Source: Anthropogastromicrobium sp963626545 (GTDB lineage Bacteria > Bacillota > Clostridia > Lachnospirales > Lachnospiraceae). Taken from it: 43,276 nt of DNA. The notes beneath the pieces are model-generated. The model was not told the DNA's origin. It saw only the letters and a list, made by a program, of their open reading frames with translations, and ran no database searches. The stretch lies in the NCBI GenBank assembly GCA_963626545.1, contig CAVFYJ010000017.1:1-43276 (forward strand), read 5' to 3'. The stretch's first letter is position 1, and each line of letters begins with the position of its first letter. A program made the translations under genes and the position numbers. This document shows positions 8,988 through 16,535 of this stretch, piece after piece.

Positions 8988-9883
8988 TCCGGCATATTCA
9001 TTCCCTTCTCCCGGTACTCGCCCGGTGTGCAGTGCATATACCGGCGAAATGTCCGATTAAAATAGCTGATATTATTGTAGCCGCACTCCAGCGCAATGTC
9101 GCTGATGGGTGCGTTTCCTTCTTTTAAGCAATCACATGCCACCCCGATGCGATAATAATTTAGGTATTCAATCGCCGTCATGCGAATTTGTGACTTAAAG
9201 AAACGGCAAAACTGACCTTCGCTCATGTGAAAACGCTGTGCCAGTCCGCTAAGCGTTAAATTTTGCGCATAATTTCCCTGTATGTACTGCAAAATCTGCT
9301 TGATCATAAGCACCTTCTCATCGTCCTTTTTCTTAAAAGAAAATGCGGTCGATTCAGCATCACGGCACAGATAATGCCAGATGCGAAGCAAGTCGGACTT
9401 GATCAGCAATTCATTTTCTTCCATGTTTTGTGCACAAAGCGCATGAATCTCCTCTAATGGGGTGTGAATACTCTCCCAGATCGGATCCTCCCTTCGGAAA
9501 TGATCACGAAAAATCAGTTCGCCATTTGCCTGACGACTGATGTATTTTTGCTGGATATCGTCGTTTCCGTAGCTGCTAAGCAGCTCACGTCCGAAATCAA
9601 GTGCGAAAAAGCCGAGCGGATCGTTCGCTTCGCCGCGAAATGAATGCACAATCCCTGCATTGATAAACAAGATATCCCCCGCCGCGATGTGTGTCGTTCT
9701 TGTATTTAAGCTGGCTGTTCCCGTGCCATTCGTGATCACCAGAAATTCGTACTCTTCATGCCAGTGCGGCGGCACCGGCTCCGGCCAGAAGGGTTCCTTT
9801 GTCATCTCATGCAGCCGCAAATGAAAGCGAATATCTCCATGGAATTGCATCTCATGGATGCGCGCAAATTCAAGTTGGGTCAT
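8984..9883 (-). CDS. AraC-family transcriptional regulator with cupin sensor
   Basis: A 299-residue regulator. Its N-terminal cupin-like sugar-sensing domain contains PPHWHEEYEFLVITNGTG. The C-terminal AraC helix-turn-helix pair ends SDIALECGYNNISYFNRTFR with the usual GEYR close. The start at 9883 is supported by AAGGAG 6 bases upstream. It is the first gene of a three-gene regulatory operon (AraC, kinase, response regulator) with ATGA overlap to the kinase. It is divergent from the GH31 glycosidase, the natural candidate for its control. A large palindromic element occupies the space directly upstream. Confidence 0.92.
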   Translation of the reverse strand: MTQLEFARIHEMQFHGDIRFHLRLHEMTKEPFWPEPVPPHWHEEYEFLVITNGTGTASLNTRTTHIAAGDILFINAGIVHSFRGEANDPLGFFALDFGRELLSSYGNDDIQQKYISRQANGELIFRDHFRREDPIWESIHTPLEEIHALCAQNMEENELLIKSDLLRIWHYLCRDAESTAFSFKKKDDEKVLMIKQILQYIQGNYAQNLTLSGLAQRFHMSEGQFCRFFKSQIRMTAIEYLNYYRIGVACDCLKEGNAPISDIALECGYNNISYFNRTFRRYMHCTPGEYREKGMNMPE

Positions 9884-9900
9884 ATGGTTCTCCTTCTTAC

Positions 9901-10062
9901 TACAGTTCACAGGACGCCCATTCGCAAAACCGCACGTTCCGTGCGTCGTTGCTTCGCAACTTTGTTTTGTTCATGAACGGGCGTCCACATCGTCACATTG
10001 TCTCGTCAAATCTTCATGCAAGCATGAGATTTGTCCGAGTCCAACGTGACGTGTGAACTGTA
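9901..10062. repeat. large structured palindromic element (copy 1)
   Basis: Perfect 11-bp terminal inverted repeats (9901-9911 TACAGTTCACA and 10052-10062 TGTGAACTGTA) enclose two further arms. One arm pairs GGACGCCCATTC (9912-9923) with GAACGGGCGTCC (9975-9986) and contains small hairpins around GCACG/CGTGC and GTTGC/GCAAC. The other pairs CGTCAC (9991-9996) with GTGACG near 10046-10051 and has TTCATGCAAGCATGA (10013-10027) at its tip. The result is a cloverleaf-like fold on either strand. It shares motifs with elements at 26767-26911 and 29089-29145. Confidence 0.75.
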
Positions 10063-10121
10063 ACATCAAATCTGTGTTAGAATTTGTGAAAAACGGTCAA
10101 GTATTTTTCTTCTTCTGTTAG

Positions 10122-10127
10122 TATAAT
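10122..10127 (+). promoter_or_regulatory. candidate -10 box of GH31 gene
   Basis: TATAAT at 10122-10127 lies 90 bases before the GH31 start. The 17-base-upstream -35 position is not consensus, fitting an activator-dependent promoter (perhaps the divergent AraC protein). A second TATAAT occurs at 10178-10183. Which one is used cannot be told. Confidence 0.3.
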
Positions 10128-10216
10128 ACAATCAGATGAAAAACGCGATACCAAATGCGAAAATCGTAATCTATATTTATAATCCGTATTTTATTACGTT
10201 ATAAGGAGGTTTTACT

Positions 10217-12241
10217 ATGCAGTTTGAAACAGCTAATGGCGTGCTTATCGCCAGAAACGGCGGCGAGTGTCTTCGCATCGAACCGTGGGGAAAGAACTCC
10301 CTTCGTGTGCGCGCAACACGCCTTCCTGAATTTACCAATGAGGACTGGGCTTTGACCGAGACACCAGAAAGCTCCCACGCAGAGGTGGAGTGCCACGAGG
10401 TTGACCACTGGGTTGGCGACGGCACCATCGACAAGCGCGAATCTGCATCCATCACAAACGGACGCATCAGTGCCGTTGTAAACTTTGCCGGTGTTATCAC
10501 CTTTTATCGTGACGGCAAGCAGTTTTTACGCGAGTATTTCCGCAGCTACGACGGTACACTCAGCCGCGAGAGCCGCTGCTTAAAGACCGTTAACCGTGAG
10601 TGGAAGGGCATCATCGGCGGAAGCGAGTATAGCCTGAACCTCAAATTTGAGAGCAACGACGGCGAGAAGATCTTCGGCATGGGTCAGTATCAGCAGCCAT
10701 ACATGGATTTAAAGGGATGTACTCTTGAGCTTGCCCAGAGAAATTCCCAGATTTCCGTTCCGTTCGCTGTATCAAATCTTGGCTATGGTATGCTGTGGAA
10801 CAATCCGGCAGTCGGACAAGTTACATTTGGAAAGAATTACACCGAGTGGGTTGCCCGTTCCACCAAGCAGATGGACTACTGGCTGACCGTTGCTGACGGC
10901 CCGAAGCAGATCCTTGAAAATTACACTGCTGTTACCGGACGCGCACCAATGTTCCCGGAGGACCGCATGGGACTGTGGCAGTGCAAACTTCGTTATCGTA
11001 CCCAGGATGAAGTACTGACCGTTGCCCGCCAGTATCAGAAGGAGGGCATCCACATCGACCAGATCGTTATCGACTTCTTCCACTGGACCGTTCAGGGTGA
11101 CTGGAAGTTTGATACCAAGTATTGGCCAGATCCAAAGGCTATGGTAGACGAGCTTCACTCCATGGGCATCAAAGTTATCGTTTCTGTATGGCCATCTGTT
11201 GACCGCAAGAGCGAGAACTTCCAGCCGATGATGGATCGCGGTCTCTTAATCCGCACCGAGCGCGGCGCTGCTCAGACCTACGATTATCAGGGCGACTGTG
11301 TTGAGATTGATGTCTTCAACCCAGAGACCAGAAAATATGTATGGGAAGTTTGTAAGAAGAATTATTATGATTTTGGCATTGATGCCTTCTGGCTGGACAA
11401 CTCTGAGCCAGATTATGGTGTCTATGATTTCGAGAATTATCGCTATATTGCTGGCCCGGCACTCTCCTGCAGCAACATGTACCCGCAGATGTACAGCCGT
11501 GTCTTCTATGACAATATGAAGGATCTCGGCGATGGCACCGTTGTGAATTTACTTCGCTGCGCATGGGCAGGCAGCCAGAAATACGGCAATGTCGTATGGT
11601 CCGGCGATGTTCCGAGTACCTTCGAGGCATTCTATGATCAGTTACAGGCTGGCTTAAACATGGGTCTTGCCGGAATTCCGTGGTGGACAACCGATATCGG
11701 CGGCTTCATGACCGACGATGTAAACGATCCAGATTTCCAGCAGCTTTTAATTCGCTGGTATGAGTTTGCTGTATATTCCGCAGTTCTTCGTATGCACGGC
11801 GACCGCGGTCCTTACAACATCCCGCCGTTAGATACACGTGACTGGGGTGGCGGATATCTTCACACCGGTCAGCCGAATGAGCTTTGGAGCTACGGTGAGG
11901 AAAATTATCGCATCATGAAGAAGTATTATGACATCCGTATTGAGATGCACGACTACATCAAGCAGCTCTATGAGGAAGCTTCCACAAACGGTTCTCCACT
12001 TATCCGTGCGATGTTCTACGAATTCCCAGAGGATGCAAAGTGTTGGGAGCTTCAGGATCAGTACATGTTCGGAAGCGAGTACCTGGTTGCTCCAATCTTC
12101 CACCTGAACCAGTTTGCGCGTGAGGTTTATCTGCCAGCTGGCAAGTGGGAAGACACCAAAGACGGCAAGGTTTACGAGGGTGGCCAGACCATCACCGCAG
12201 ACGCACCGATTGATTCGATTCCGGTATTTAAGAAACTATAA
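10217..12241 (+). CDS. GH31 alpha-glycosidase (alpha-glucosidase/alpha-xylosidase type)
   Basis: A 674-residue cytoplasmic enzyme (no signal peptide) with the GH31 order. An N-terminal beta-sandwich (about 1-240) is followed by a TIM barrel beginning MFPEDRMGLWQCKLRYRTQDE. The nucleophile is Asp394 in FWLDNSEPDYG, the acid/base is Asp464 in WSGDVPSTFEA, and the barrel carries IPWWTTDIGGF. A C-terminal beta domain follows (PLIRAMFYEFPEDAK). It hydrolyses non-reducing alpha-linked glucose or xylose; substrate choice is not readable from the motifs. ATAAGGAGG stands 8-9 bases before the start. The gene is divergent from the AraC regulator. Its former terminator appears to have been split by the downstream transposon. 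Confidence 0.93.
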   Translation: MQFETANGVLIARNGGECLRIEPWGKNSLRVRATRLPEFTNEDWALTETPESSHAEVECHEVDHWVGDGTIDKRESASITNGRISAVVNFAGVITFYRDGKQFLREYFRSYDGTLSRESRCLKTVNREWKGIIGGSEYSLNLKFESNDGEKIFGMGQYQQPYMDLKGCTLELAQRNSQISVPFAVSNLGYGMLWNNPAVGQVTFGKNYTEWVARSTKQMDYWLTVADGPKQILENYTAVTGRAPMFPEDRMGLWQCKLRYRTQDEVLTVARQYQKEGIHIDQIVIDFFHWTVQGDWKFDTKYWPDPKAMVDELHSMGIKVIVSVWPSVDRKSENFQPMMDRGLLIRTERGAAQTYDYQGDCVEIDVFNPETRKYVWEVCKKNYYDFGIDAFWLDNSEPDYGVYDFENYRYIAGPALSCSNMYPQMYSRVFYDNMKDLGDGTVVNLLRCAWAGSQKYGNVVWSGDVPSTFEAFYDQLQAGLNMGLAGIPWWTTDIGGFMTDDVNDPDFQQLLIRWYEFAVYSAVLRMHGDRGPYNIPPLDTRDWGGGYLHTGQPNELWSYGEENYRIMKKYYDIRIEMHDYIKQLYEEASTNGSPLIRAMFYEFPEDAKCWELQDQYMFGSEYLVAPIFHLNQFAREVYLPAGKWEDTKDGKVYEGGQTITADAPIDSIPVFKKL

Positions 12242-12257
12242 TCAAAAATAAATAACC

Positions 12258-12277
12258 AAAGAGCAAATCCATCTGAT
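12258..12277 (+). terminator. left arm of split terminator hairpin
   Basis: The 20-base arm here is complementary to 14144-14163 with only a G-U wobble at one position. It begins 17 bases after the GH31 stop. The matching right arm is followed by a short T run (to 14164). Together they would form a strong hairpin if the 1.87 kb between them were absent. Confidence 0.55.
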
Positions 12278-12285
12278 TCTGACTT

Positions 12286-12309
12286 AACCTAGGGGCAAGC
12301 CCCTAGGGT
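12286..12309. repeat. right-end subterminal hairpin of the IS
   Basis: CCTAGGGGC (12288-12296) and GCCCCTAGG (12299-12307) form a 9-bp perfect stem with a 2-base loop, extendable by AA/TT. It lies just outside the TnpB 3-prime region, as expected for the right-end hairpin recognised by a Y1 transposase. Confidence 0.75.
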
Positions 12310-12500
12310 TCCATTGGCGGAGTTCTAGTACCTGCGTACATCTCAAGGACTTTGGCAGGCACATCTGTTCCGGAGCAGCAGAACTCGCGAACAAGCAGTC
12401 CAACGACCACATTGGCGTTCGCGTTCTCTGAGAGCGATCAGATGTTGCTTTGATTCTCTCAGATGGATACTAAGTCGAATACCCATTTTTGTATATCTAT
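12310..12500 (-). ncRNA. candidate omega RNA (reRNA) region downstream of tnpB
   Basis: About 190 bases without a convincing gene follow the tnpB stop on the minus strand. They contain pairable segments (for example GCGAACGC/GCGTTCGC around 12386-12423 and repeated CTCTCAGA/TCTGAGAG around 12428-12465) and run up to the right-end hairpin. In IS605 elements the TnpB guide RNA comes from this position, with its guide from the sequence just beyond the right end. Assignment is by position only. Confidence 0.35.
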
Positions 12501-13393
12501 TACATGGCACGAATGCCTGAGTTTTGAATCTTTTTTCCTGAGCAGATGATTGTCTCAATCATCTGCTTTTCTTTTTGATCCATAGCACTAAATTTTTGTT
12601 TGCATTTTCGTTTGTCAATCTGTGTATACGTGTTATTTATACAGTATAGCAGATAGGACGAATACCAGTCCCTTTGAACTTTCGTTCCATCCGACAAGCA
12701 ATACACTCTTTGTGACAGCTTCTTTTTTATGTAGGTATCTGCTGTGTGATCGTACTGGCTGGCTCGATATTCCATTGGAACTTCAATATACGTTCCACCA
12801 GTTGATTCGAACAGCTGCTTTGCTTTTGCCTGCATATAGCCCGGGCAACGATTCTTAATGGATCTTCCAAACCGTTTTTTACGTTTCATACGACCATTCT
12901 TATCTGTTTCCACTTCGGGATTGGCTCGTTTTTGTAGCTTCTTTGCATTCGCAGGTTCTGTAACAAAACAATCTCCAAGTGTCCGAAGATGATTCACCTG
13001 CTCCCGAATCGCAAATGCCCGATTTTTAGCTGCAATTCTGCAAAGCTCCTGATGCTTTTGCCGCAGCCTTCCATAACGTTTTGAAAACTGCCATTGTTTT
13101 CGACCTTTTCGGATCGTTCCATCTGGATTATAGTTTTGAGGATTTGTTGCTCTTCGTGAGCGTTCCATTGCCCGCAAAATCAATGCTTCCTGTCGTTCAA
13201 TATGGCGGATTGAATTGCCTCTCTCAGCAAGATTTTCTAATCCGACCTCCCAATTTGATGTATACGCAATCGTCTGTGTGCCAATATCACATCCTACTTT
13301 CCCTTTTCCGTAGACGTGTCGGGCAGATTTCTTATGAAATTGACGCAGTGCCTTTTGTTCTTCGGTTAGCTCTTTCTTTTGTCTGACCGCCAT
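12500..13393 (-). CDS. tnpB: TnpB-like RNA-guided nuclease, short form
   Basis: A 297-residue TnpB-family protein with the three RuvC acidic residues in order: Asp36 (GCDIGTQTIAY), Glu146 (CFVTEPAN) and Asp242 (KVQRDWYSS). The zinc-ribbon cysteine pairs of common TnpB are absent; that region reads ASQYDHTADTYIKKKLSQR. This pattern, as I recall it, belongs to a clostridial TnpB subgroup. RuvC-I begins at residue 33, so the N-terminal recognition/wedge domain of about 150 residues found in typical TnpB is missing. The start has its own AAAGGAG 6 bases upstream and lies 17 bases after the tnpA stop. It may be a naturally reduced form or a deletion derivative. Confidence 0.85.
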   Translation of the reverse strand: MAVRQKKELTEEQKALRQFHKKSARHVYGKGKVGCDIGTQTIAYTSNWEVGLENLAERGNSIRHIERQEALILRAMERSRRATNPQNYNPDGTIRKGRKQWQFSKRYGRLRQKHQELCRIAAKNRAFAIREQVNHLRTLGDCFVTEPANAKKLQKRANPEVETDKNGRMKRKKRFGRSIKNRCPGYMQAKAKQLFESTGGTYIEVPMEYRASQYDHTADTYIKKKLSQRVYCLSDGTKVQRDWYSSYLLYCINNTYTQIDKRKCKQKFSAMDQKEKQMIETIICSGKKIQNSGIRAM

Positions 13394-13410
13394 ATGACTC
13401 CTTTCTGCAG

Positions 13411-13824
13411 TTAATCCTGCTGCTTTTGCTCCTCAATATACCTGCGAACCGTTTCTTCGCTAATATGTCCAACAGTCGATATGAAATGTCCCGGATACCA
13501 TAAAACTCCACAACGCGCATAAAAACGCTTGAGTTCTGGATATCGTTTAAACAGTTCAATTGCACTAATGCTTTTTAAAGTTCGCACAATATCACACGGC
13601 GCTACGGTATGTGAACAATCCACAAAAATATGAATATGATCGGGCATTACTTCCAGCGCCTTTATTTTATATCCATAGCGAGTACAGATATCGGACAGGA
13701 TCGTTTTCAGCGTGTCATCATATCCATTTTTCAAGATCGAAAAGCGAAATTTTGAACACCAAACGATATGATACTGTGTCAAATATTTGCAATGATTTTT
13801 GCTGTGATACTCCTCATCCTTCAC
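13411..13824 (-). CDS. tnpA: IS200/IS605 Y1 transposase TnpA
   Basis: A 137-residue HUH endonuclease with metal-binding His63 and His65 in MPDHIHIFV and candidate nucleophile Tyr129 in the C-terminal helix (RRYIEEQ). Length and motifs match a full, intact TnpA, including the YHIVWCSKFR and GVLWYPGHF segments. It cleaves and rejoins single-stranded transposon ends. Its ATG overlaps the stop of the preceding small gene as ATGA, implying translational coupling. The tnpB-like gene follows 17 bases later. Confidence 0.95.
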   Translation of the reverse strand: MKDEEYHSKNHCKYLTQYHIVWCSKFRFSILKNGYDDTLKTILSDICTRYGYKIKALEVMPDHIHIFVDCSHTVAPCDIVRTLKSISAIELFKRYPELKRFYARCGVLWYPGHFISTVGHISEETVRRYIEEQKQQD

Positions 13825-14004
13825 TGCTTATCCTCATCCTCCAACTGATATTTTTCCTGGATTCCTCGACGCATCAGTTCAAGAAATGTGACTGTTTTTC
13901 CTTCCTCGACAGAATAGATTCTGGCAAGGTTTTCTAGCTGCTCTTTTCCAAGCAGCCGGAATTGAAATATTGATCTGAACATTGTTACTTTTTGGTCGTC
14001 CCAT
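13821..14004 (-). pseudogene. frameshifted ribbon-helix-helix (CopG/Arc-like) gene of the IS
   Basis: An ATG at 14004 follows GGAGG (14016-14012) by 7 bases and reads MGRPKSNNVQINISIPAAWK. This is a typical ribbon-helix-helix N-terminus with its beta strand. This frame then stops at 13879-13881 after 41 residues. If one A in the four-A run on the minus strand at 13947-13944 is skipped, reading continues EQLENLARIYSVEEG and on to a stop overlapping tnpA. That gives a coherent 60-residue DNA-binding protein. The copy is therefore probably inactivated by a one-base insertion; programmed or transcriptional slippage is the alternative. A longer ORF to 14033 in the second frame lacks a ribosome site. 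Confidence 0.65.
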
Positions 14005-14084
14005 CTTTCTGCCTCCAAGCTTAGATTATGCATATATTATATATCCAATCTATGTATAAGTTAAGTTTTTTCAATGGACTTCAT

Positions 14085-14104
14085 CCCAGAGGCAATCCTC
14101 TGGG
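14085..14104. repeat. left-end subterminal hairpin of the IS
   Basis: CCCAGAGG (14085-14092), loop CAAT, and CCTCTGGG (14097-14104) form an 8-bp perfect stem upstream of the element's genes. This is the position of the left-end hairpin in IS200/IS605 elements. Confidence 0.75.
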
Positions 14105-14143
14105 TTTTCGTCCTTATGATTTTATAACGATTCCATTGTATAC

Positions 14144-14164
14144 ATCAGGTGGATTTGCTCTTTT
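14144..14164 (+). terminator. right arm and T run of split terminator hairpin
   Basis: ATCAGGTGGATTTGCTCTTT (14144-14163) is the partner of 12258-12277 and is followed by a further T. It is immediately upstream of the pgi promoter, exactly where a terminator between the GH31 gene and pgi would be expected. Confidence 0.55.
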
Positions 14165-14167
14165 CTG

Positions 14168-14196
14168 TTGAAATCCCTGTTGTTTTTCGGTATAAT
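14168..14196 (+). promoter_or_regulatory. sigma-A promoter of pgi
   Basis: TTGAAA (14168-14173), 17-base spacer, TATAAT (14191-14196). The roughly 85-base leader ends in a strong AAGGAGG. It contains complementary CATGAC and GTCATG segments that could form a stem. Confidence 0.8.
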
Positions 14197-14288
14197 CAAT
14201 CATAGAGATGGCTGTCGGCATGACCACAAATCACATTCATACAAGCAGCGTCATGTACTGAGCCACCCGATTTAAGGAGGATTTTATT

Positions 14289-15872
14289 ATGGCAGCATGG
14301 AAAAATCTGGACACACTTGCTTCTTACAGCGAGCTTTCCAAACTGAAAAATCACGTAGACATCGCTGAGGCAATGTCCGGTGCTAAGGGAGCAGAGCGTG
14401 TCGCAAAATACAGCGTACCGATGGCAGCAGGATTAAACTACAATTACGCTGCAAAAGAGGTTGACGAGACTGTTCTTGCCGCTCTTGCAAAGCTGGCAAA
14501 GGAGGCTGAGCTTTCCGAAAAATTTGAGGAGCTTTACAATGGTGCTGTAATCAACACCGGAGAGAATCGTATGGTTCTTCATCATCTGGCACGCAGACAG
14601 CTCGGAAAGGCTGTTATCGCAGATGGCGTTGACAAGCGTGAGTTCTATGTCGCACAGCAGAAGAAGGCCGCTGACTTTGCAAACAAGGTTCATGCAGGCG
14701 AGATCACCAATGAGAATGGTGAGAAGTTTACCACTGTTGTTCAGATCGGTATCGGCGGAAGTGACCTTGGTCCTCGCGCTCTGTATATCGCACTTGAGAA
14801 CTGGGCAAAGGCAAACAACACCTTCAAGATGGAAGCAAAGTTCATCAGCAACGTAGACCCGGATGATGCAGCAGCTGTACTTGCAAGCGTTGATCTGGCA
14901 CACGCACTGTTCATCGTTGTTTCCAAGTCTGGAACCACTCTTGAGACTCTGACAAACGAAGCTTTCGTAAAGGATGCACTGGTAAAGGCTGGCTTAAATC
15001 CATCCAAGCATATGTTAGCTGTTACAAGTGAGACCTCTCCTCTGGCAAAGAGCGATGCTTACCTGACCGCAATCTTCATGGATGACTACATCGGCGGACG
15101 TTACTCTTCCGTTTCTGGTGTCGGCGGTGCAATCCTCTCCCTTGCATTTGGACCAGACGTTTTCGCACAGTTGCTTGACGGCGCTGCTGAGGAAGACAAG
15201 CTTGCTGCAAACAAGGACATCTTCCAGAACCCAGATATGCTCGACGCACTGATCGGTGTTTACGAGAGAAACGTTCAGGGATATCCGGCTACCGCAGTTC
15301 TTCCGTACTCTCAGGCATTAAGCCGTTTCCCAGCTCACTTACAGCAGTGTGACATGGAGTCCAATGGTAAGACCGTTAACCGTTTCGGTGAGCCAGTTGA
15401 CTACCCGACCGGACCAGTTATCTTCGGTGAGCCAGGAACAAACGGACAGCATTCCTTCTATCAGCTGCTTCATCAGGGTTCTGATATTGTTCCGCTTCAG
15501 TTCATCGGCTTTAGAAAGAGCCAGATGGGTGTTGATGTTGACATCGAGAATAGCACCAGCCAGCAGAAGCTGTGCGCAAACGTTGCTGCTCAGATCGTTG
15601 CATTCGCTTGCGGTAAGAAGGATGACAACTTAAACAAGAACTTCAAGGGACATCGTCCATCCAGCATCATCACTGGTGATGAGCTGACTCCAGCTTCCTT
15701 AGGTGCTCTTCTTGCTCACTTCGAGAACAAGATCATGTTCCAGGGATTCGTATGGAACTTAAACAGCTTCGATCAGGAAGGTGTACAGCTTGGAAAGGTT
15801 CTTGCAAAGCGCGTTCTTGCACATGATACTGACGGTGCATTAAAGGCTTACAGCGATCTGTTAAACATCTAA
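14289..15872 (+). CDS. pgi: glucose-6-phosphate isomerase
   Basis: A 527-residue isomerase interconverting glucose-6-phosphate and fructose-6-phosphate, with two SIS sugar-binding domains. Visible motifs are VQIGIGGSDLGPRAL, the SKSGTTLET phosphate loop, catalytic Glu and His in GEPGTNGQHSFYQLLHQG, and the C-terminal Lys in FDQEGVQLGK. In this last signature the usual Glu before LGK is Gln. At 527 residues it belongs to the longer PGI class, not the roughly 450-residue form typical of bacilli. TTAAGGAGG precedes the start. It has its own promoter and terminator, so it is probably monocistronic. It links the neighbouring glucosidases and glycogen genes to glycolysis. Confidence 0.95.
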   Translation: MAAWKNLDTLASYSELSKLKNHVDIAEAMSGAKGAERVAKYSVPMAAGLNYNYAAKEVDETVLAALAKLAKEAELSEKFEELYNGAVINTGENRMVLHHLARRQLGKAVIADGVDKREFYVAQQKKAADFANKVHAGEITNENGEKFTTVVQIGIGGSDLGPRALYIALENWAKANNTFKMEAKFISNVDPDDAAAVLASVDLAHALFIVVSKSGTTLETLTNEAFVKDALVKAGLNPSKHMLAVTSETSPLAKSDAYLTAIFMDDYIGGRYSSVSGVGGAILSLAFGPDVFAQLLDGAAEEDKLAANKDIFQNPDMLDALIGVYERNVQGYPATAVLPYSQALSRFPAHLQQCDMESNGKTVNRFGEPVDYPTGPVIFGEPGTNGQHSFYQLLHQGSDIVPLQFIGFRKSQMGVDVDIENSTSQQKLCANVAAQIVAFACGKKDDNLNKNFKGHRPSSIITGDELTPASLGALLAHFENKIMFQGFVWNLNSFDQEGVQLGKVLAKRVLAHDTDGALKAYSDLLNI

Positions 15873-15940
15873 GCATCCGTATTGAAACAGCAAATTTAAA
15901 TTCAAATTTCAAAAAAAATCTTTTAAAAAATTTCAAAAAA

Positions 15941-15978
15941 GAAAAGATCAGCGGGGAAATCCTCACTGATCTTTTCTT
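15941..15978 (+). terminator. Rho-independent terminator of pgi
   Basis: GAAAAGATCAG (15941-15951) pairs with CTGATCTTTTC (15966-15976), with partial extension by the inner GGGG/CCTC. It is followed by TTTA and further copies of a GATCTTTTCTTT-like sequence. It lies about 70 bases after the pgi stop. Confidence 0.8.
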
Positions 15979-16073
15979 TAATGATCTTTTCTTTATGATC
16001 TTTTATTACACTCTTTTCTTTCTATTTCTACTTTTGCTTTCTATTTTTCTTTCTTGTTTTTCTTTTTCTCTCT

Positions 16074-16535
16074 TTATTTTTCCTTCTTCTCTCTGAAGAT
16101 TGTACGGAAAATCAGGCGCACAAGCGGGCCACAATAAAACATCTGATACAGAATTGCCATTGGGAAATTCATTGCCCAGGTCTGTACCCATGTTGAAAAA
16201 TCCTTTGTGTCTTTAAAAAGAATCGTTGCAATCAGACTCATGATTGGACACATGATGCAGCAGATGCAGATAGAAATCGCATATGTGATAAACTGCGGAC
16301 GATCATCCGGGCGCATTACCGTAAATGCAAGCATTCTCGCAATCTTTCCAACTACAAAAAATTCTAAAATAAAAGCAGCTGGAACCATGATCGGCATCTC
16401 ATGAAGTGCAGCGACAAAGGTTTCCGCTCTCACGCCGCCCATATTGAGTGCAACGTTGTAAACGATCATTCCGTAGACCATGATGGTCGCCATGATAAGT
16501 GTAAAAATAGCATCCTGAAATTTGTTTTTTGGCAT
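16074..16535 (-). CDS. DUF2798-like integral membrane protein
   Basis: A 153-residue protein with four predicted membrane helices arranged as two pairs (FTLIMATIMVYGMIVYNVAL, MVPAAFILEFFVV, ITYAISICICCIMCPIMSLI, WAMNFPMAILYQMFYCGPLV). This is the pattern of the DUF2798 family. No function is established for the family. The ORF is open to 16619, but the ATG at 16535 has GGAGGGG just upstream and gives a normal N-terminus (MPKNKFQDAIF). It stands alone, convergent with pgi. Confidence 0.75.
   Translation of the reverse strand: MPKNKFQDAIFTLIMATIMVYGMIVYNVALNMGGVRAETFVAALHEMPIMVPAAFILEFFVVGKIARMLAFTVMRPDDRPQFITYAISICICCIMCPIMSLIATILFKDTKDFSTWVQTWAMNFPMAILYQMFYCGPLVRLIFRTIFREKKEK

Larger units (their letters stand above)
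12278..14143 (-). mobile_element. IS200/IS605-type insertion element
   Basis: The unit contains a Y1 HUH transposase gene (13411-13824), a TnpB-like gene (12500-13393), a frameshifted ribbon-helix-helix gene (13821-14004) and subterminal hairpins at both ends (12286-12309 and 14085-14104). These are hallmarks of single-strand-transposing IS200/IS605 elements. The exact tips cannot be fixed by eye. The limits given are the inner edges of the interrupted inverted repeat that flanks it, so the true ends lie within these bounds. All genes read on the minus strand. Confidence 0.8.

Noticed and set aside
10135..10155. Catabolite-response (cre) site before the GH31 gene
   Set aside because: TGAAAAACGCGATACC has an extra base relative to the cre consensus and lacks the second half match.
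13821..14033. 70-codon ORF starting at 14033 as the intact first gene of the IS
   Set aside because: No ribosome site at that ATG and its first 25 residues make no sense, while the overlapping frame from 14004 has an ideal ribosome site and RHH-like sequence.
14433..14903. 156-codon minus-strand ORF inside pgi
   Set aside because: Antisense shadow; pgi is complete and conserved.
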